From Antribacter soli (GTDB lineage Bacteria > Actinomycetota > Actinomycetes > Actinomycetales > Cellulomonadaceae), in NCBI RefSeq assembly GCF_021568775.1, contig NZ_JAKGSG010000004.1, positions 1-43,612 on the forward strand: 43,612 bases of DNA. The letters run 5' to 3'. The translations under genes and the position numbers were made by a program. The notes under the pieces were generated by a model. It had not been told where the DNA came from. It saw only the letters and a list, made by a program, of their open reading frames with translations, and made no database searches. Positions 34,356 through 43,612 of this stretch are shown one piece after another. The stretch's first letter is position 1. Every line of letters starts with the position of its first letter.

Positions 34356-34453
34356 GGCATCTCTCCCGTACTCGCCTGTTCGCCGTGAAACGTGACCGCC
34401 GTCACCGTCCGGAGACCCCGGAACTGCCCGCAGGACGACGGTCCTTCATCATA

Positions 34454-34477
34454 TGTAAAGATCGGCGAATCTTCACA
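34454..34477. promoter_or_regulatory. Inverted-repeat operator between the RamB-like gene and pckG
   Basis: TGTAAAGAT (34454-34462), 6 bases, then ATCTTCACA (34469-34477) are complementary at eight of nine positions. It is the most AT-rich spot in the 199-base divergent gap. Position and symmetry suggest a site for the adjacent regulator or another dimeric protein. Confidence 0.65.
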
Positions 34478-34554
34478 GCAGGTTGCCTGGAAAAGTAGGC
34501 CCCGAGGGCCGCACAGTGGAAATCCGGACCGCAGCAGCAGAACGGAGCCCACCG

Positions 34555-36519
<1,965 letters not shown>

Positions 36520-36538
36520 CCCGGACACTCGCCTCAGA

Positions 36539-36581
36539 CGCCGAGATGGTCACTCCGTCGGACGGAGTGACCATCTCGGCG
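36539..36581. terminator. Perfect 21-bp hairpin between convergent pckG and trpS (family II)
   Basis: Arms 36539-36559 and 36561-36581 are perfectly complementary around a single central base. It starts 20 bases past the pckG stop and can fold on either strand. It resembles the disA/Rid hairpin at 22027. Confidence 0.8.
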
Positions 36582-36660
36582 GGTATTCGTCGCCGAGGTA
36601 GTAGGCCGGTCGGACGGAGTGACCATCTCGGCGGGTGTTCGTCGCCGAGGTAGTCGGTCG
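36557..36660. repeat. 52-base tandem repeat
   Basis: Two copies (36557-36608, 36609-36660) match at 49 of 52 positions. Each carries the right arm of the hairpin plus GTCGCCGAGGTAGT. The second copy lacks its own matching left arm, so it looks like partial duplication of the hairpin element. Confidence 0.85.
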
Positions 36661-36685
36661 GTGCCGGTGCGGTCGGTGCCGGTGC
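36656..36685. repeat. 15-base tandem repeat before the trpS stop
   Basis: GGTCGGTGCCGGTGC occurs twice in direct succession (36656-36670, 36671-36685), three bases before the trpS stop triplet. No function is apparent. Confidence 0.85.
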
Positions 36686-36687
36686 GG

Positions 36688-37803
36688 TCAGTACCGCATC
36701 CCCATGAGCTCCAGGACGTCGTCCAAGGTCCGGTCCGCGATCTCGTTCGCGCGGGCGTTGCCGCCGGCGAGCACCTCGCGGAGGTGCTCGTCCCCGGCCG
36801 AGGCGAGCGACCGGCGTCGGGCACGCAGGGGGCGCAGGCCCTCCACGAGGGACTCCGTCACGACCTGCTTGAGGCGGCCCGCGCCGGCCGAGCCGACCTC
36901 CTCCGCGAGCGCCTCCGGCGTCACCCCGGCGAAGTGCGACCCGAGCACGAGCAGGTTGGCGACGCCGGGCCGGCGCTCCGGCTCGTAGGTGATCCGCCGT
37001 TCCGCGTCGGTCCGGGAACGCCGCACGAAGGCGACCGTCTCGTCCTCGGTTGCCCGCAGCTCGAGCGCGTTCCCGCGCGACTTCGCCATCTTGGCGCCGT
37101 CGTTGCCCAGCACGGTCGGCGACGGCGCGAGCAGCGCCTCCGGCTCCGGGAAGTAGGGCCGCGCCGCGCTGTAGCGCTGGTTGAAGCGCCGCGCGACGGC
37201 CCGCGTGATCTCCAGGTGCGGCAGCTGGTCCTGTCCCACGGGCACGAGGTTGCCGTGGCAGAACAGGATGTCGGCGGCCTGGTGCACGGGATAGGTGAAC
37301 AACAAGCCCGACATGCCGCGGCCCTGGCGGCGCTCGGCGTCGGCCGCCTCGGCCTTGACGGTGGGGTTGCGCTCCAGCTCGGCCACGGTCACCAGCGAGA
37401 GGAACGGCAGCAGGAGCTGGTTCAGGGCCGGTACCGCGGAGTGCGTGAAGACCGTGGTGCGACCCGGGTCGATCCCGGCCGCCAGGTAGTCGAGGAGGAC
37501 CTCGCGGACGGTCGCGGGCAGGTCGCCGACGTCGTCACGGTCCGTGGCGACCTGGTAGTCGGCGAGCACGAGGAAGAGCTCGACGCCCGCCTGCTGGAGG
37601 CGGACGCGGTTCGCGAGCGTGCCGAGCAGGTGGCCCAGGTGCAGGGCGCCCGTCGGGCGGTCGCCGGTCAGCACGCGGAACCCGCTGGGGTCGCCCGCGA
37701 TGCGTGCCTCCAGCTCGGCGGTCCGCAAGCGCGCGGCCTCCACGGAGGGTGTGGTGCCCGACGTCGGACGGGTCGCCTCGGGCGTGTCGGTCAGGGTGGT
37801 CAT
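36688..37803 (-). CDS. trpS: Tryptophanyl-tRNA synthetase
   Basis: 371 residues. It charges tRNA-Trp. The HIGH-type motif is ALHLGHLLG (His54 to His57) and the KMSKS-type motif is KMAKSRGN (238-245). Other class Ic blocks are TGDRPTG, VELFLVLADYQ, GLLFTYPVHQAADIL and VPVGQDQLPHLEITRAVA. About 40 extra residues (Thr/Pro-rich) precede the catalytic fold. ATG at 37803 is supported by GAAGGAG nine bases upstream. Expression is probably controlled by the Trp-codon leader peptide and attenuator just upstream (37846-37952). An internal stretch at 36801-36824 matches one arm of an intergenic hairpin at 23 of 24 bases. Confidence 0.97.
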   Translation of the reverse strand: MTTLTDTPEATRPTSGTTPSVEAARLRTAELEARIAGDPSGFRVLTGDRPTGALHLGHLLGTLANRVRLQQAGVELFLVLADYQVATDRDDVGDLPATVREVLLDYLAAGIDPGRTTVFTHSAVPALNQLLLPFLSLVTVAELERNPTVKAEAADAERRQGRGMSGLLFTYPVHQAADILFCHGNLVPVGQDQLPHLEITRAVARRFNQRYSAARPYFPEPEALLAPSPTVLGNDGAKMAKSRGNALELRATEDETVAFVRRSRTDAERRITYEPERRPGVANLLVLGSHFAGVTPEALAEEVGSAGAGRLKQVVTESLVEGLRPLRARRRSLASAGDEHLREVLAGGNARANEIADRTLDDVLELMGMRY

Positions 37804-37845
37804 GGGTCGGCTCCTTCTTCGGGCGCCGCCCGCCGGTCCCCACGC

Positions 37846-37884
37846 ATAAGAAGACGTCCCGGGCTGCGGCGGGCAGCTCGGGAC
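37846..37884 (-). terminator. trpS attenuator: intrinsic terminator
   Basis: On the minus strand a 12-bp stem with one A-C mismatch (arms 37873-37884 and 37856-37867) encloses loop CCGCC. It is followed directly by the T-rich stretch GTCTTCTTAT (to 37846). This is the best Rho-independent terminator in the window, and it lies between the Trp leader peptide and trpS. Its left arm contains AGCTGC, which can instead pair with GCAGCC at the end of the leader. Confidence 0.85.
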
Positions 37885-37907
37885 GGGGTGCGCTCGGGCG
37901 CGCGAGG

Positions 37908-37952
37908 TCACGGCTGCGGGTGCAGCCGCCACCAGTCGCGCCGGAGAGCCAT
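37908..37952 (-). CDS. Trp-rich leader peptide of trpS
   Basis: ATG at 37950-37952 to TGA at 37908-37910 encodes MALRRDWWRLHPQP, 14 residues with two adjacent Trp codons (37929-37934). Such peptides sense charged tRNA-Trp through ribosome stalling. Right after the Trp codons, GGCTGC can pair with GCAGCC (36-base scale hairpin 1:2); GCAGCC can also pair with AGCTGC (2:3, antiterminator), and AGCTGC with the final GCAGC (3:4, terminator). Stalling at the Trp codons would mask segment 1, favour 2:3 and let transcription reach trpS. GTGAGGCAC precedes the ATG; TACCGT lies 7 bases upstream, so the message may even be leaderless. Confidence 0.85.
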   Translation of the reverse strand: MALRRDWWRLHPQP

Positions 37953-37959
37953 GTGCCTC

Positions 37960-37965
37960 ACGGTA
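37960..37965 (-). promoter_or_regulatory. Probable -10 of the trpS leader transcript
   Basis: On the minus strand TACCGT (TANNNT type) ends 7 bases before the leader ATG. This would start the transcript at or near the leader codon. No clear -35 was found. Confidence 0.45.
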
Positions 37966-38093
37966 CACCGGGTGCCCGGCCGCCCGGGAGAGCCTGGCGG
38001 CGTCACCGCCCGGGGTACTGTCGTCCGTCGATTCACCCGCTCGGCTCGCCGTCCCGGCGAGACAGGGCGGGCCGTGCGGGATGGGATGGAACG

Positions 38094-40154
38094 GTGGACG
38101 TGGCGGACCTGGACACCATGCTCGCCGTCGCCGACGGCCTCCCCGAGGCCACCCGGAACCTGCTGATGACCGCCGCGGCCGCGGACCCCGAGGACCTGCC
38201 GGTCTTCCTCGGCTCGCTCACCGAGGAGGAGCTCGCGACCTGGGCGCCCGCCGAGCGCGCGGGGCTGCTCCGGCTCGACGGCACCGCGGGCACCCCGCTC
38301 CTGTGGTCCTCGCCCGACTTGCCGGCCGCCCTCTACGAGCGCGCCCCGTTCGTGGACCGACGGCGCGGCCACCTCGCGCTCGCCGCCGCACATCGCGCGC
38401 ACGCCGCGCACCGGACGGACCGGCAGGCCTGGCACCTGGCGGCCGCGACGCTCGGGCCCGACGAGGTGGCGGCCGCCGCCCTCGAGCGCACTGCCGAGGA
38501 CGCCCGCGCGCACGGCGGGTGGGCAGCGAGCTCCCGCCTGCTGGAACGCGCCGCCTCCCTGACGCCCGACCCGACCGACGCCGCCGACCGACTCATGCAC
38601 GCGATGCGCGCGGCGATGTACGCCGGGGACGCGCAGCGGGTCGCGTGGCTCGGCGACCGGGCGCTCGCCCTCACGGACGACCCCCGGCTCACGCTCGAGG
38701 CCGGGCTCGCGACCGGCTGGACCATGTCCAAGACGACGCGCCACGAGGACGCCGTCCGGCTGCTCACCTCGGTCGCCGCGCGCGCTGCGGGCGGTGGCGA
38801 CCTGGACGTGGCCTACGGCGCGCTCGCCCCCGCCGCGGTCGCGGCGTACTACGCGGGCGACCCGGTCCTGACGGCGGAGGTGGCGGCCGCGCTGGCTCTG
38901 GTCCCGGCGCCCGCGCCCCTCCGGCCCGGCCGCAGCCCGCTCGACCGGTCCCCGGGTCTCGCGCACCACCTGTGGCTCTCCGTCGCCCTGGACCCGGTGC
39001 GGCACGCGGCGTGGGTGCGGGAGGTGCTGGCCGCCGTCGGGCACCCGCTGGAGCTGGACCACGTGACGCTGAACATGCTGGGCGGCGCCGCGTGGATGGC
39101 CGACCGGACCACCGAGGCCGTCGCGATGCTGCGGGCGTTCCGGGACCAGCACCAGCGACTCGCGACCAGCGGGGCGAACCCGCTGGCCACGGGCACCCTG
39201 GGCGCGGCGCTCCGGGACGCGGGCGCCTGGGCGGAGGCCGAGGCGATCCTCGAGGAGACGGCGGTCGAGGCCGAGGCGCGCGGCGCCGACGTCGTGCGCC
39301 GGAACGCGCTGATCGACCTCGCCCATCTCGTCGCCCTGCGCGGCGACACCGCGCGGGCCCGCGACCTGGCGGGGACCGCGCTGGCCGGGATCGACCCGGG
39401 CACCTCACGGTCGGTCGGCGCGTTCGCCCGGCAGGCCCTGGGCGTCGCCGCCCTGTCCGACGGCGACCACGAGCGGGCGCACGACGTCCTGCGCTTCCTC
39501 GTCGACGACAAGGGCGACCCCGCGCACCCGCACGCGGCCCTCTTCGGACTGGTCGACCTGGTGACCAGCTCGCTGCGCACCGGGCGGTACGAGGAGGCGG
39601 CCGACGTCGCCGACCGGTTCCGGGACAGCCTGCGCGACGGCGGATCGGCGCGGCTGCGCACCCTCTCCGAGCACGCGACGGCGCTGGTCGTCGCTGCCTC
39701 GCCCGGCTCCGGAAACGAGGCGGAGATCCACTTCGAACGCGCCCTGTCCGACCCCGACGGTGACGCGCGCCCCGTGGAGCGCGCCCGTGTACTCCTCGAC
39801 CTCGGCGCCTGGCTGCGCCGCCGTCGGCGCGTGCAGGAGGCCCGGCCCCACCTGACCGCCGCCGCCGAGACGTTCGAGCGTCTCGGCGCCCGGCCCTTCG
39901 CCGAGCGGGCCGCGACCGAGCTGCGGGCCGCGGGCGTGACCGCCCGCTCGGACCCCGCGCCCGCGACCCTCGACGGCCTCTCCCCGCAGCAGCGCGAGAT
40001 CGTTCTCCTCGCGGCACGCGGCCTGACCAACAAGGAGATCGGCGAGCGGCTGTACCTCTCGCCGCGCACGGTCAGCTCCCACCTGTACCGGGTGTTCCCG
40101 CTGCTCGGCGTGACGAGCCGGGCCCAGCTCCGGGACGTGGTCCCGCCCCGCTGA
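38094..40154 (+). CDS. LuxR-type regulator resembling a LAL protein without its ATPase domain
   Basis: About 686 residues. The C-terminus has a LuxR helix-turn-helix: [45 protein letters not shown] (last 70 residues). The rest is helical and TPR-like, and resembles the part of large ATP-binding LuxR (LAL) regulators after the ATPase, for example [31 protein letters not shown] and [20 protein letters not shown]. No Walker A or B is present, and the upstream DNA is the trpS control region, so the ATPase domain was not merely cut off by a frameshift nearby. The start is GTG at 38094, with 38100 also possible. It lies 87 bases before two hydrolase genes on the same strand and could regulate them. 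Confidence 0.85.
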   Translation: MDVADLDTMLAVADGLPEATRNLLMTAAAADPEDLPVFLGSLTEEELATWAPAERAGLLRLDGTAGTPLLWSSPDLPAALYERAPFVDRRRGHLALAAAHRAHAAHRTDRQAWHLAAATLGPDEVAAAALERTAEDARAHGGWAASSRLLERAASLTPDPTDAADRLMHAMRAAMYAGDAQRVAWLGDRALALTDDPRLTLEAGLATGWTMSKTTRHEDAVRLLTSVAARAAGGGDLDVAYGALAPAAVAAYYAGDPVLTAEVAAALALVPAPAPLRPGRSPLDRSPGLAHHLWLSVALDPVRHAAWVREVLAAVGHPLELDHVTLNMLGGAAWMADRTTEAVAMLRAFRDQHQRLATSGANPLATGTLGAALRDAGAWAEAEAILEETAVEAEARGADVVRRNALIDLAHLVALRGDTARARDLAGTALAGIDPGTSRSVGAFARQALGVAALSDGDHERAHDVLRFLVDDKGDPAHPHAALFGLVDLVTSSLRTGRYEEAADVADRFRDSLRDGGSARLRTLSEHATALVVAASPGSGNEAEIHFERALSDPDGDARPVERARVLLDLGAWLRRRRRVQEARPHLTAAAETFERLGARPFAERAATELRAAGVTARSDPAPATLDGLSPQQREIVLLAARGLTNKEIGERLYLSPRTVSSHLYRVFPLLGVTSRAQLRDVVPPR

Positions 40155-40241
40155 CGCGGAGCAGTCATCTGACGGAAGCGCCACCCCGGGCGCGGCGGCG
40201 AGGCTGGGCGACAACGACGTCGTCGGACAACGGGAGCACAC

Positions 40242-41039
40242 ATGAGCACTGTCGTCTTCGTCCACGGGCTGTGGCTGCACGCCAGCTCGTGGGCACCCTG
40301 GGCCGAGCGGTTCGCCGCGGAAGGCTGGAACGCCCACCACCCCGGCTGGCCGGGCGACTCGCCCACGGTCGCGGAGGCCCGCGCCAACCCCGACCGGGCG
40401 GGCGGTTTCGGCATCAGCGACGTGGTCCGCCACTACGTGGAGCTGATCGCGGGCCTGGACGCAGCCGAAGGGCCCGTCGTGGCCGTCGGCCACTCGTTCG
40501 GCGGCCTCATCGTGCAGCGCCTCCTGGCGGAGGGGCACGTCGCGGGGGCCGTCGCGATCGACCCGGCGCCGATGCGAGGCAACATCCTGCTGCCGCCGTC
40601 GTCGCTCAAGGTCGCATCGGTGGCGCTGCGCAACCCCGCGAACTTCCGCGGCTCGGTGACGCTCACGCCGGACGAGTTCGCCTACGGCTTCGGCAACGAG
40701 CTCACCGCCGAGGAGTGCGCCGACCTGTACGAGCGGTGGACGATCCCGTCACCCGGCCGGCCCCTCTTCGAGGACGCCGCGGCCAACATCCTCCCGGGCT
40801 CGCCCGCGACCGTGGACTTCGACGCCGAGCGCGGCCCGCTGCTCCTCGTCGCCGGCGGCATGGACCACACGGTGCCCGCGTCCCTGACGCGCACCGCGTA
40901 CAAGCTGCACCGTCGCAACACCGCCGTGGTGACGGACCTCGTCGAGTACCCGGACCGCGGGCACTCGCTGACCATCGATCACGGCTGGACCGAGGTCGCG
41001 GACACGGCCCTGGCCTGGCTGAAAGAGAAGGGATTCTGA
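40242..41039 (+). CDS. Alpha/beta hydrolase
   Basis: 265 residues, cytoplasmic. The oxyanion region is [14 protein letters not shown], the nucleophile elbow is GHSFGG, the acid probably lies in [12 protein letters not shown] and the His in [13 protein letters not shown]. The fold is a compact lipase/esterase-like one with a short cap ([15 protein letters not shown]). The substrate cannot be assigned. ATG at 40242 follows GGGAG about seven bases upstream. The next hydrolase gene starts two bases after its stop, so the pair is cotranscribed and probably translationally coupled. Confidence 0.88.
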   Translation: MSTVVFVHGLWLHASSWAPWAERFAAEGWNAHHPGWPGDSPTVAEARANPDRAGGFGISDVVRHYVELIAGLDAAEGPVVAVGHSFGGLIVQRLLAEGHVAGAVAIDPAPMRGNILLPPSSLKVASVALRNPANFRGSVTLTPDEFAYGFGNELTAEECADLYERWTIPSPGRPLFEDAAANILPGSPATVDFDAERGPLLLVAGGMDHTVPASLTRTAYKLHRRNTAVVTDLVEYPDRGHSLTIDHGWTEVADTALAWLKEKGF

Positions 41040-41041
41040 CC

Positions 41042-41863
41042 ATGTCGTACGTGACCACCTCTGACGGCGTCGAGATCTTCTACAAGGACTGGGGCTCGGG
41101 CAGCCCGGTCGTGTTCAGCCACGGCTGGCCCCTGAACGCGGACGCATGGGACTACCAGCTCAAGGCCGTGGCCGACGCCGGCTACCGCGCCATCGCACAC
41201 GACCGTCGCGGCCACGGGCGCTCCACCCAGACGTCCACCGGCAACGACATGGACCACTACGCCGACGACCTCGCGGCGCTCCTCGAGGCGCTCGACGTCA
41301 CGGGCGCCGTGCTCGTGGGCCACTCCACCGGTGGCGGCGAGGTGGCGCACTACCTCGGCCGGCACGGGACGTCCCGCGTCCGCAAGGCGGTGCTCCTCGG
41401 TGCCGTGCCGCCGCTCATGCTGCAGACGCCCGAGAACCCCGAGGGGACGCCGATCGAGGCGTTCGACGGCATCCGCGCCGGCGTCCTCGCCGACCGGTCG
41501 CAGTTCTACCAGGACCTGTCCGTCCCGTTCTACGGCGGCAACCGGGAGGGCTCCGCGCTGACCCAGGGCGTGCGGGACCAGTTCTGGCGGCTGTCCATGC
41601 AGGCCGGCCTCGCCCCCGCCTACGACTGCATCGCGCAGTTCTCCGCGGTGGACTACACGGCGGACCTCGAGAAGATCGACATCCCGGTCCTCGTGGCGCA
41701 CGGCGACGACGACCAGATCGTCCCCATCGCCGCCGCGGCCTACAAGACGGCGCAGATCGTCAAGGACGCCACCCTCAAGGTCTACCCGGGTGCCCCGCAC
41801 GGCCTGTTCGGCACGTACGAGGAGGAGTTCACGAAGGACCTCCTGGAGTTCATCGCCTCCTGA
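41042..41863 (+). CDS. Alpha/beta hydrolase, non-haem haloperoxidase-like
   Basis: 273 residues, typical of the cofactor-free haloperoxidase/esterase group. It has [40 protein letters not shown], the nucleophile elbow [18 protein letters not shown], an acid in [13 protein letters not shown] and His in [12 protein letters not shown]. Members hydrolyse esters or show perhydrolase activity; their natural substrates are usually unknown. ATG at 41042 is two bases after the upstream stop, with AAGGGA as ribosome site within the end of that gene. A family I hairpin follows at 41873-41924. The pair may form one unit with the LuxR-type gene. Confidence 0.9.
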   Translation: MSYVTTSDGVEIFYKDWGSGSPVVFSHGWPLNADAWDYQLKAVADAGYRAIAHDRRGHGRSTQTSTGNDMDHYADDLAALLEALDVTGAVLVGHSTGGGEVAHYLGRHGTSRVRKAVLLGAVPPLMLQTPENPEGTPIEAFDGIRAGVLADRSQFYQDLSVPFYGGNREGSALTQGVRDQFWRLSMQAGLAPAYDCIAQFSAVDYTADLEKIDIPVLVAHGDDDQIVPIAAAAYKTAQIVKDATLKVYPGAPHGLFGTYEEEFTKDLLEFIAS

Positions 41864-41872
41864 GCCGTCGGT

Positions 41873-41924
41873 GCCCGACGCTGGTCGCTCGCCTTCTCGC
41901 GAGGGCGCGCGACCGGCGTCGGGC
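41873..41924 (+). terminator. Hairpin after the hydrolase pair (family I)
   Basis: A 16-bp stem with one G-U pair (41873-41888 with 41909-41924) has an inner CTCGCGAG palindrome. The outer GCCCGACGC/GGCGTCGGGC repeats that of the glpF-glpK and GH43 hairpins. It lies in the 91-base gap before trmL. Confidence 0.75.
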
Positions 41925-41954
41925 AGCCGACGCGGCGGCTGGGAGAATGGGGCC

Positions 41955-42437
41955 GTGCCCCACGACGCCGCCCCGCTCGTCCACGTCATGTTCTTCGAGC
42001 CCCGCATCCCCGGGAACACGGGCTCGGCGATCCGGCTGGCGGCGGTCACCGGGGCGCGGCTGCACCTCGTCGAGCCGCTCGGCTTCGACCTGTCCGAAGC
42101 CAAGCTCAAGCGCGCCGGCCTGGACTATCACGACCTCGCGGTCATGGACGTGCACCCGTCGTTCGACGTCGCCCTCGACGCGCTCCCCGGCTCGCGGGTG
42201 TTCGCCTTCACGACACGGGCCACCACCCGGTACACCGACGTCGAGTACCGCTGGGACGACGTGCTGCTGTTCGGTCCGGAGCCCACCGGCCTGCCCGACG
42301 ACGTCCTGGCCCACCCCCGCATCACCGACCAGGTGAAGCTCCCGATGCTGCCTGGTCGACGGTCGCTCAACCTGACCAACGCCGCATCGATCGCGGTGTA
42401 CGAGGTGTGGCGGCAGGCAGGCTTCGCGGGCGGCTGA
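41955..42437 (+). CDS. trmL: tRNA (cytidine(34)-2'-O)-methyltransferase
   Basis: 160 residues, the short SPOUT/TrmL form. It 2'-O-methylates the wobble base of some tRNA-Leu species using S-adenosylmethionine. Motifs are FFEPRIPGNTGSAIRLAAVTG (motif 1 with the catalytic Arg), LLFGPEPTGLPDDVL and LPMLPGRRSLNLTNAASIAVYE, which form the trefoil-knot cofactor site. GTG at 41955 gives the normal N-terminus; GAGAAT 6 bases upstream may be a -10 of a leaderless transcript. Its last 71 bases overlap the antisense end of the DUF559-like gene. Confidence 0.95.
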   Translation: MPHDAAPLVHVMFFEPRIPGNTGSAIRLAAVTGARLHLVEPLGFDLSEAKLKRAGLDYHDLAVMDVHPSFDVALDALPGSRVFAFTTRATTRYTDVEYRWDDVLLFGPEPTGLPDDVLAHPRITDQVKLPMLPGRRSLNLTNAASIAVYEVWRQAGFAGG

Positions 42438-43479
42438 GGCCGGGCCTTCCGACCACGACGTCGCGGCCCCAACTCCGTTCGGTTGGGGCCACGATGTCGT
42501 GGTCGCCGCTCATGGATGGCAGCGCACGCCCTGGCGCCCACCCGTGCTTGCGGAGGAAGTACGTGATCTCCCCGGTGACCGCTCCTGGCGGCCAGAGCTG
42601 GTCGGCGTAGTACCGCAGCAGGACGAGACCGCCGCGTCCGACCAGCCCGTTCTGCCGGCTGGTGTCATGGCGGAGCGCCGCGTCGCCCGTGTAGAACTGG
42701 GCGCTGTCCATCTCCACGACGAGCCAGCGGCCGTCGCCGAGGTACCAGAGGAGGTCGCCGCGTCCGAGGAACCGGCCGTCGTCGTAGAGGTTGCGCTGGA
42801 GGTCGTCCGGGCCGATGCCGGCGTCCTGGCACTGCAGCCGGGCAAAGGTCTCGGGCGGTGACTCCGCCCGGCCGTCGACGTCGTCCAGGAACGAGCGGCA
42901 GCGGGTACTGCTGCGACGCCGCCACAGCAGCCCCCGGACCCGCGCCAGCCCGGCGTCGTCGATGAGCCCTTGGTTGCGAGCCGAGTCGAGAGCCGCGACC
43001 GCGTGGAACCTCGGGAGATCCGGGAGCGCCTGGGCGAACGCCCACTCGACGGCGGCCATGCGGCGCCGGGTGACGACGACGGGCGCCAGGTCGAACGTGT
43101 ACTGGCGTACCTGGATGCCGTCGCGCGGCCTGCCCGCTTGCCCGCCGGGCAGGGCCACCTCGGGTGTCAGGTCGCGCGGCAGGCCCCTGACCCCGAGGAG
43201 CATGAGCGCGCAGGCGCCGACCGCGACGGAGCCCGGGTAGGCGAGGAGCCCCGTCCACACGGATCGCAGTCGCCGGACGTCGTTCCTGTGCTGGCGCGGG
43301 TCGACGGCGCTGGTGTCGAGCACCCCGGTCGTCACACGGGTCCACGTGCCGCAGTCCAGCAGCCTCCGTTGGTGCTTCCTGGTGACGCCCGCCTCCTCGC
43401 ACTGGCCGACCGTCACCAGACCCGCCTGAAGGCGTGCGACGGCGATGAGATGGTCTGGCAGTGTTCGGGGCCGAGCCAT
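42367..43479 (-). CDS. AbiEi-type winged-helix protein with DUF559-like nuclease domain
   Basis: 370 residues. Residues 8-53 (DHLIAVARLQAGLVTVGQCEEAGVTRKHQR and WTRVTTGVL) match the AbiEi-type winged helix found in many actinobacterial orphan proteins. Residues about 205-312 resemble the DUF559/Vsr-like PD-(D/E)xK nuclease fold: ESPPETFARL (Glu210), GRGDLLW (Asp242), WLVVEMD (Glu256) and RQNGLVGRGGLVLLRYYADQLW. Function is unknown; no AbiEii toxin gene is adjacent. The last 45 residues look unrelated to the family: residues 326-343 are translated from a hairpin and residues 348-370 lie over trmL, which suggests loss of the original stop codon. ATG at 43479 begins MARPRTLPDH. Confidence 0.8.
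   Translation of the reverse strand: MARPRTLPDHLIAVARLQAGLVTVGQCEEAGVTRKHQRRLLDCGTWTRVTTGVLDTSAVDPRQHRNDVRRLRSVWTGLLAYPGSVAVGACALMLLGVRGLPRDLTPEVALPGGQAGRPRDGIQVRQYTFDLAPVVVTRRRMAAVEWAFAQALPDLPRFHAVAALDSARNQGLIDDAGLARVRGLLWRRRSSTRCRSFLDDVDGRAESPPETFARLQCQDAGIGPDDLQRNLYDDGRFLGRGDLLWYLGDGRWLVVEMDSAQFYTGDAALRHDTSRQNGLVGRGGLVLLRYYADQLWPPGAVTGEITYFLRKHGWAPGRALPSMSGDHDIVAPTERSWGRDVVVGRPGLSRPRSLPAATPRTPRSMRRWSG
42451..42504. terminator. Hairpin downstream of trmL
   Basis: Two 23-base arms (42451-42473 with 42482-42504) pair at 21 positions, plus one G-U pair and one mismatch, with an 8-base loop. It starts 13 bases past the trmL stop and probably terminates trmL. It also lies inside the 3' end of the antisense gene. 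Confidence 0.7.
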
Positions 43480-43539
43480 AGCCGGATGTAATCAGATAAC
43501 CGCGGTTGCTGCCTTTTGGTCGGAGAGTGGGCCGCGGGG

Positions 43540-43612
43540 GGGGGCCGCCCCCCGGGGCCCCCCCCCCGGGGGGGGGGGGGGCCGGGGGGGGGGGGGGGCG
43601 GGGGGGGGGGGG
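43540..43612. other. Poly-G/C contig end, probable artefact
   Basis: From about 43536 the sequence is only G and C in long homopolymers. It mirrors the poly-C start of the window. Bases 43480-43535 look genuine and would hold the promoter of the DUF559-like gene, but I see no convincing elements there. Confidence 0.85.

Noticed and set aside
42451-42504. The trmL hairpin as a further member of family I or II
   Set aside because: Its arms share neither the GCCCGACGCCGG end nor the GTCGGACGGA core, so it is listed as a separate hairpin.

Overview
The window is very GC-rich and carries mostly chromosomal, syntenic-looking genes of a high-GC Gram-positive bacterium. A GTP-type PEP carboxykinase beside a RamB-type regulator, a DisA diadenylate cyclase, a Rv2747-type N-acetylglutamate synthase, many GTG starts, and probable leaderless promoters together suggest an actinobacterium. 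Sugar-polymer genes point to a plant-polysaccharide degrader, perhaps of the Cellulomonas/Promicromonospora group. That placement is an inference from gene content. Both ends run into homopolymer C or G tracts that look like sequencing artefacts, so this is probably a whole contig.

Positions 89-11342 (all minus strand) form an L-arabinose/arabinan locus: araB-araD-araA, then a galactofuranose-type (YtfQ-YtfR-YtfT-YjfF-like) sugar ABC transporter, then a secreted LamG-GH43 enzyme with a C-terminal carbohydrate-binding-like domain. The same 16-base LacI-type operator sits at the araB promoter and at the substrate-binding-protein promoter. A divergent multi-pass membrane protein (11524-13488) separates this block from a LacI regulator gene (13506-14618) with a related operator before it, and from a GH35 glycosidase (14713-17424). 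The simplest reading is a regulon in which the LacI protein controls arabinoside hydrolysis, uptake and entry into the pentose phosphate pathway.

Positions 17608-24963 are housekeeping: proC, a one-TM hypothetical protein, radA, disA, a Rid-family protein, a one-TM secreted hypothetical protein, mutY and an N-acetylglutamate synthase. Positions 25108-29356 are the glycerol genes glpD-glpF-glpK. A proline-iminopeptidase-like hydrolase, a HepT toxin remnant, an AbrB-family membrane protein and an unknown protein follow. A RamB-like regulator (minus) and pckG (plus) diverge from a region with a clear inverted-repeat operator.

Positions 36688-37952 hold trpS preceded by a 14-residue leader peptide with tandem Trp codons and a complete terminator/antiterminator set, a textbook-style attenuator. 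The right end has an ATPase-less LuxR-type regulator, two alpha/beta hydrolases in tandem, trmL and an AbiEi-HTH/DUF559-like protein. Gene boundaries are marked by long GC hairpins, some of which belong to two recognisable sequence families. I saw no tRNA, rRNA, CRISPR array, transposase or prophage gene. Apart from the contig ends, no stretch over 300 bases lacks a gene.
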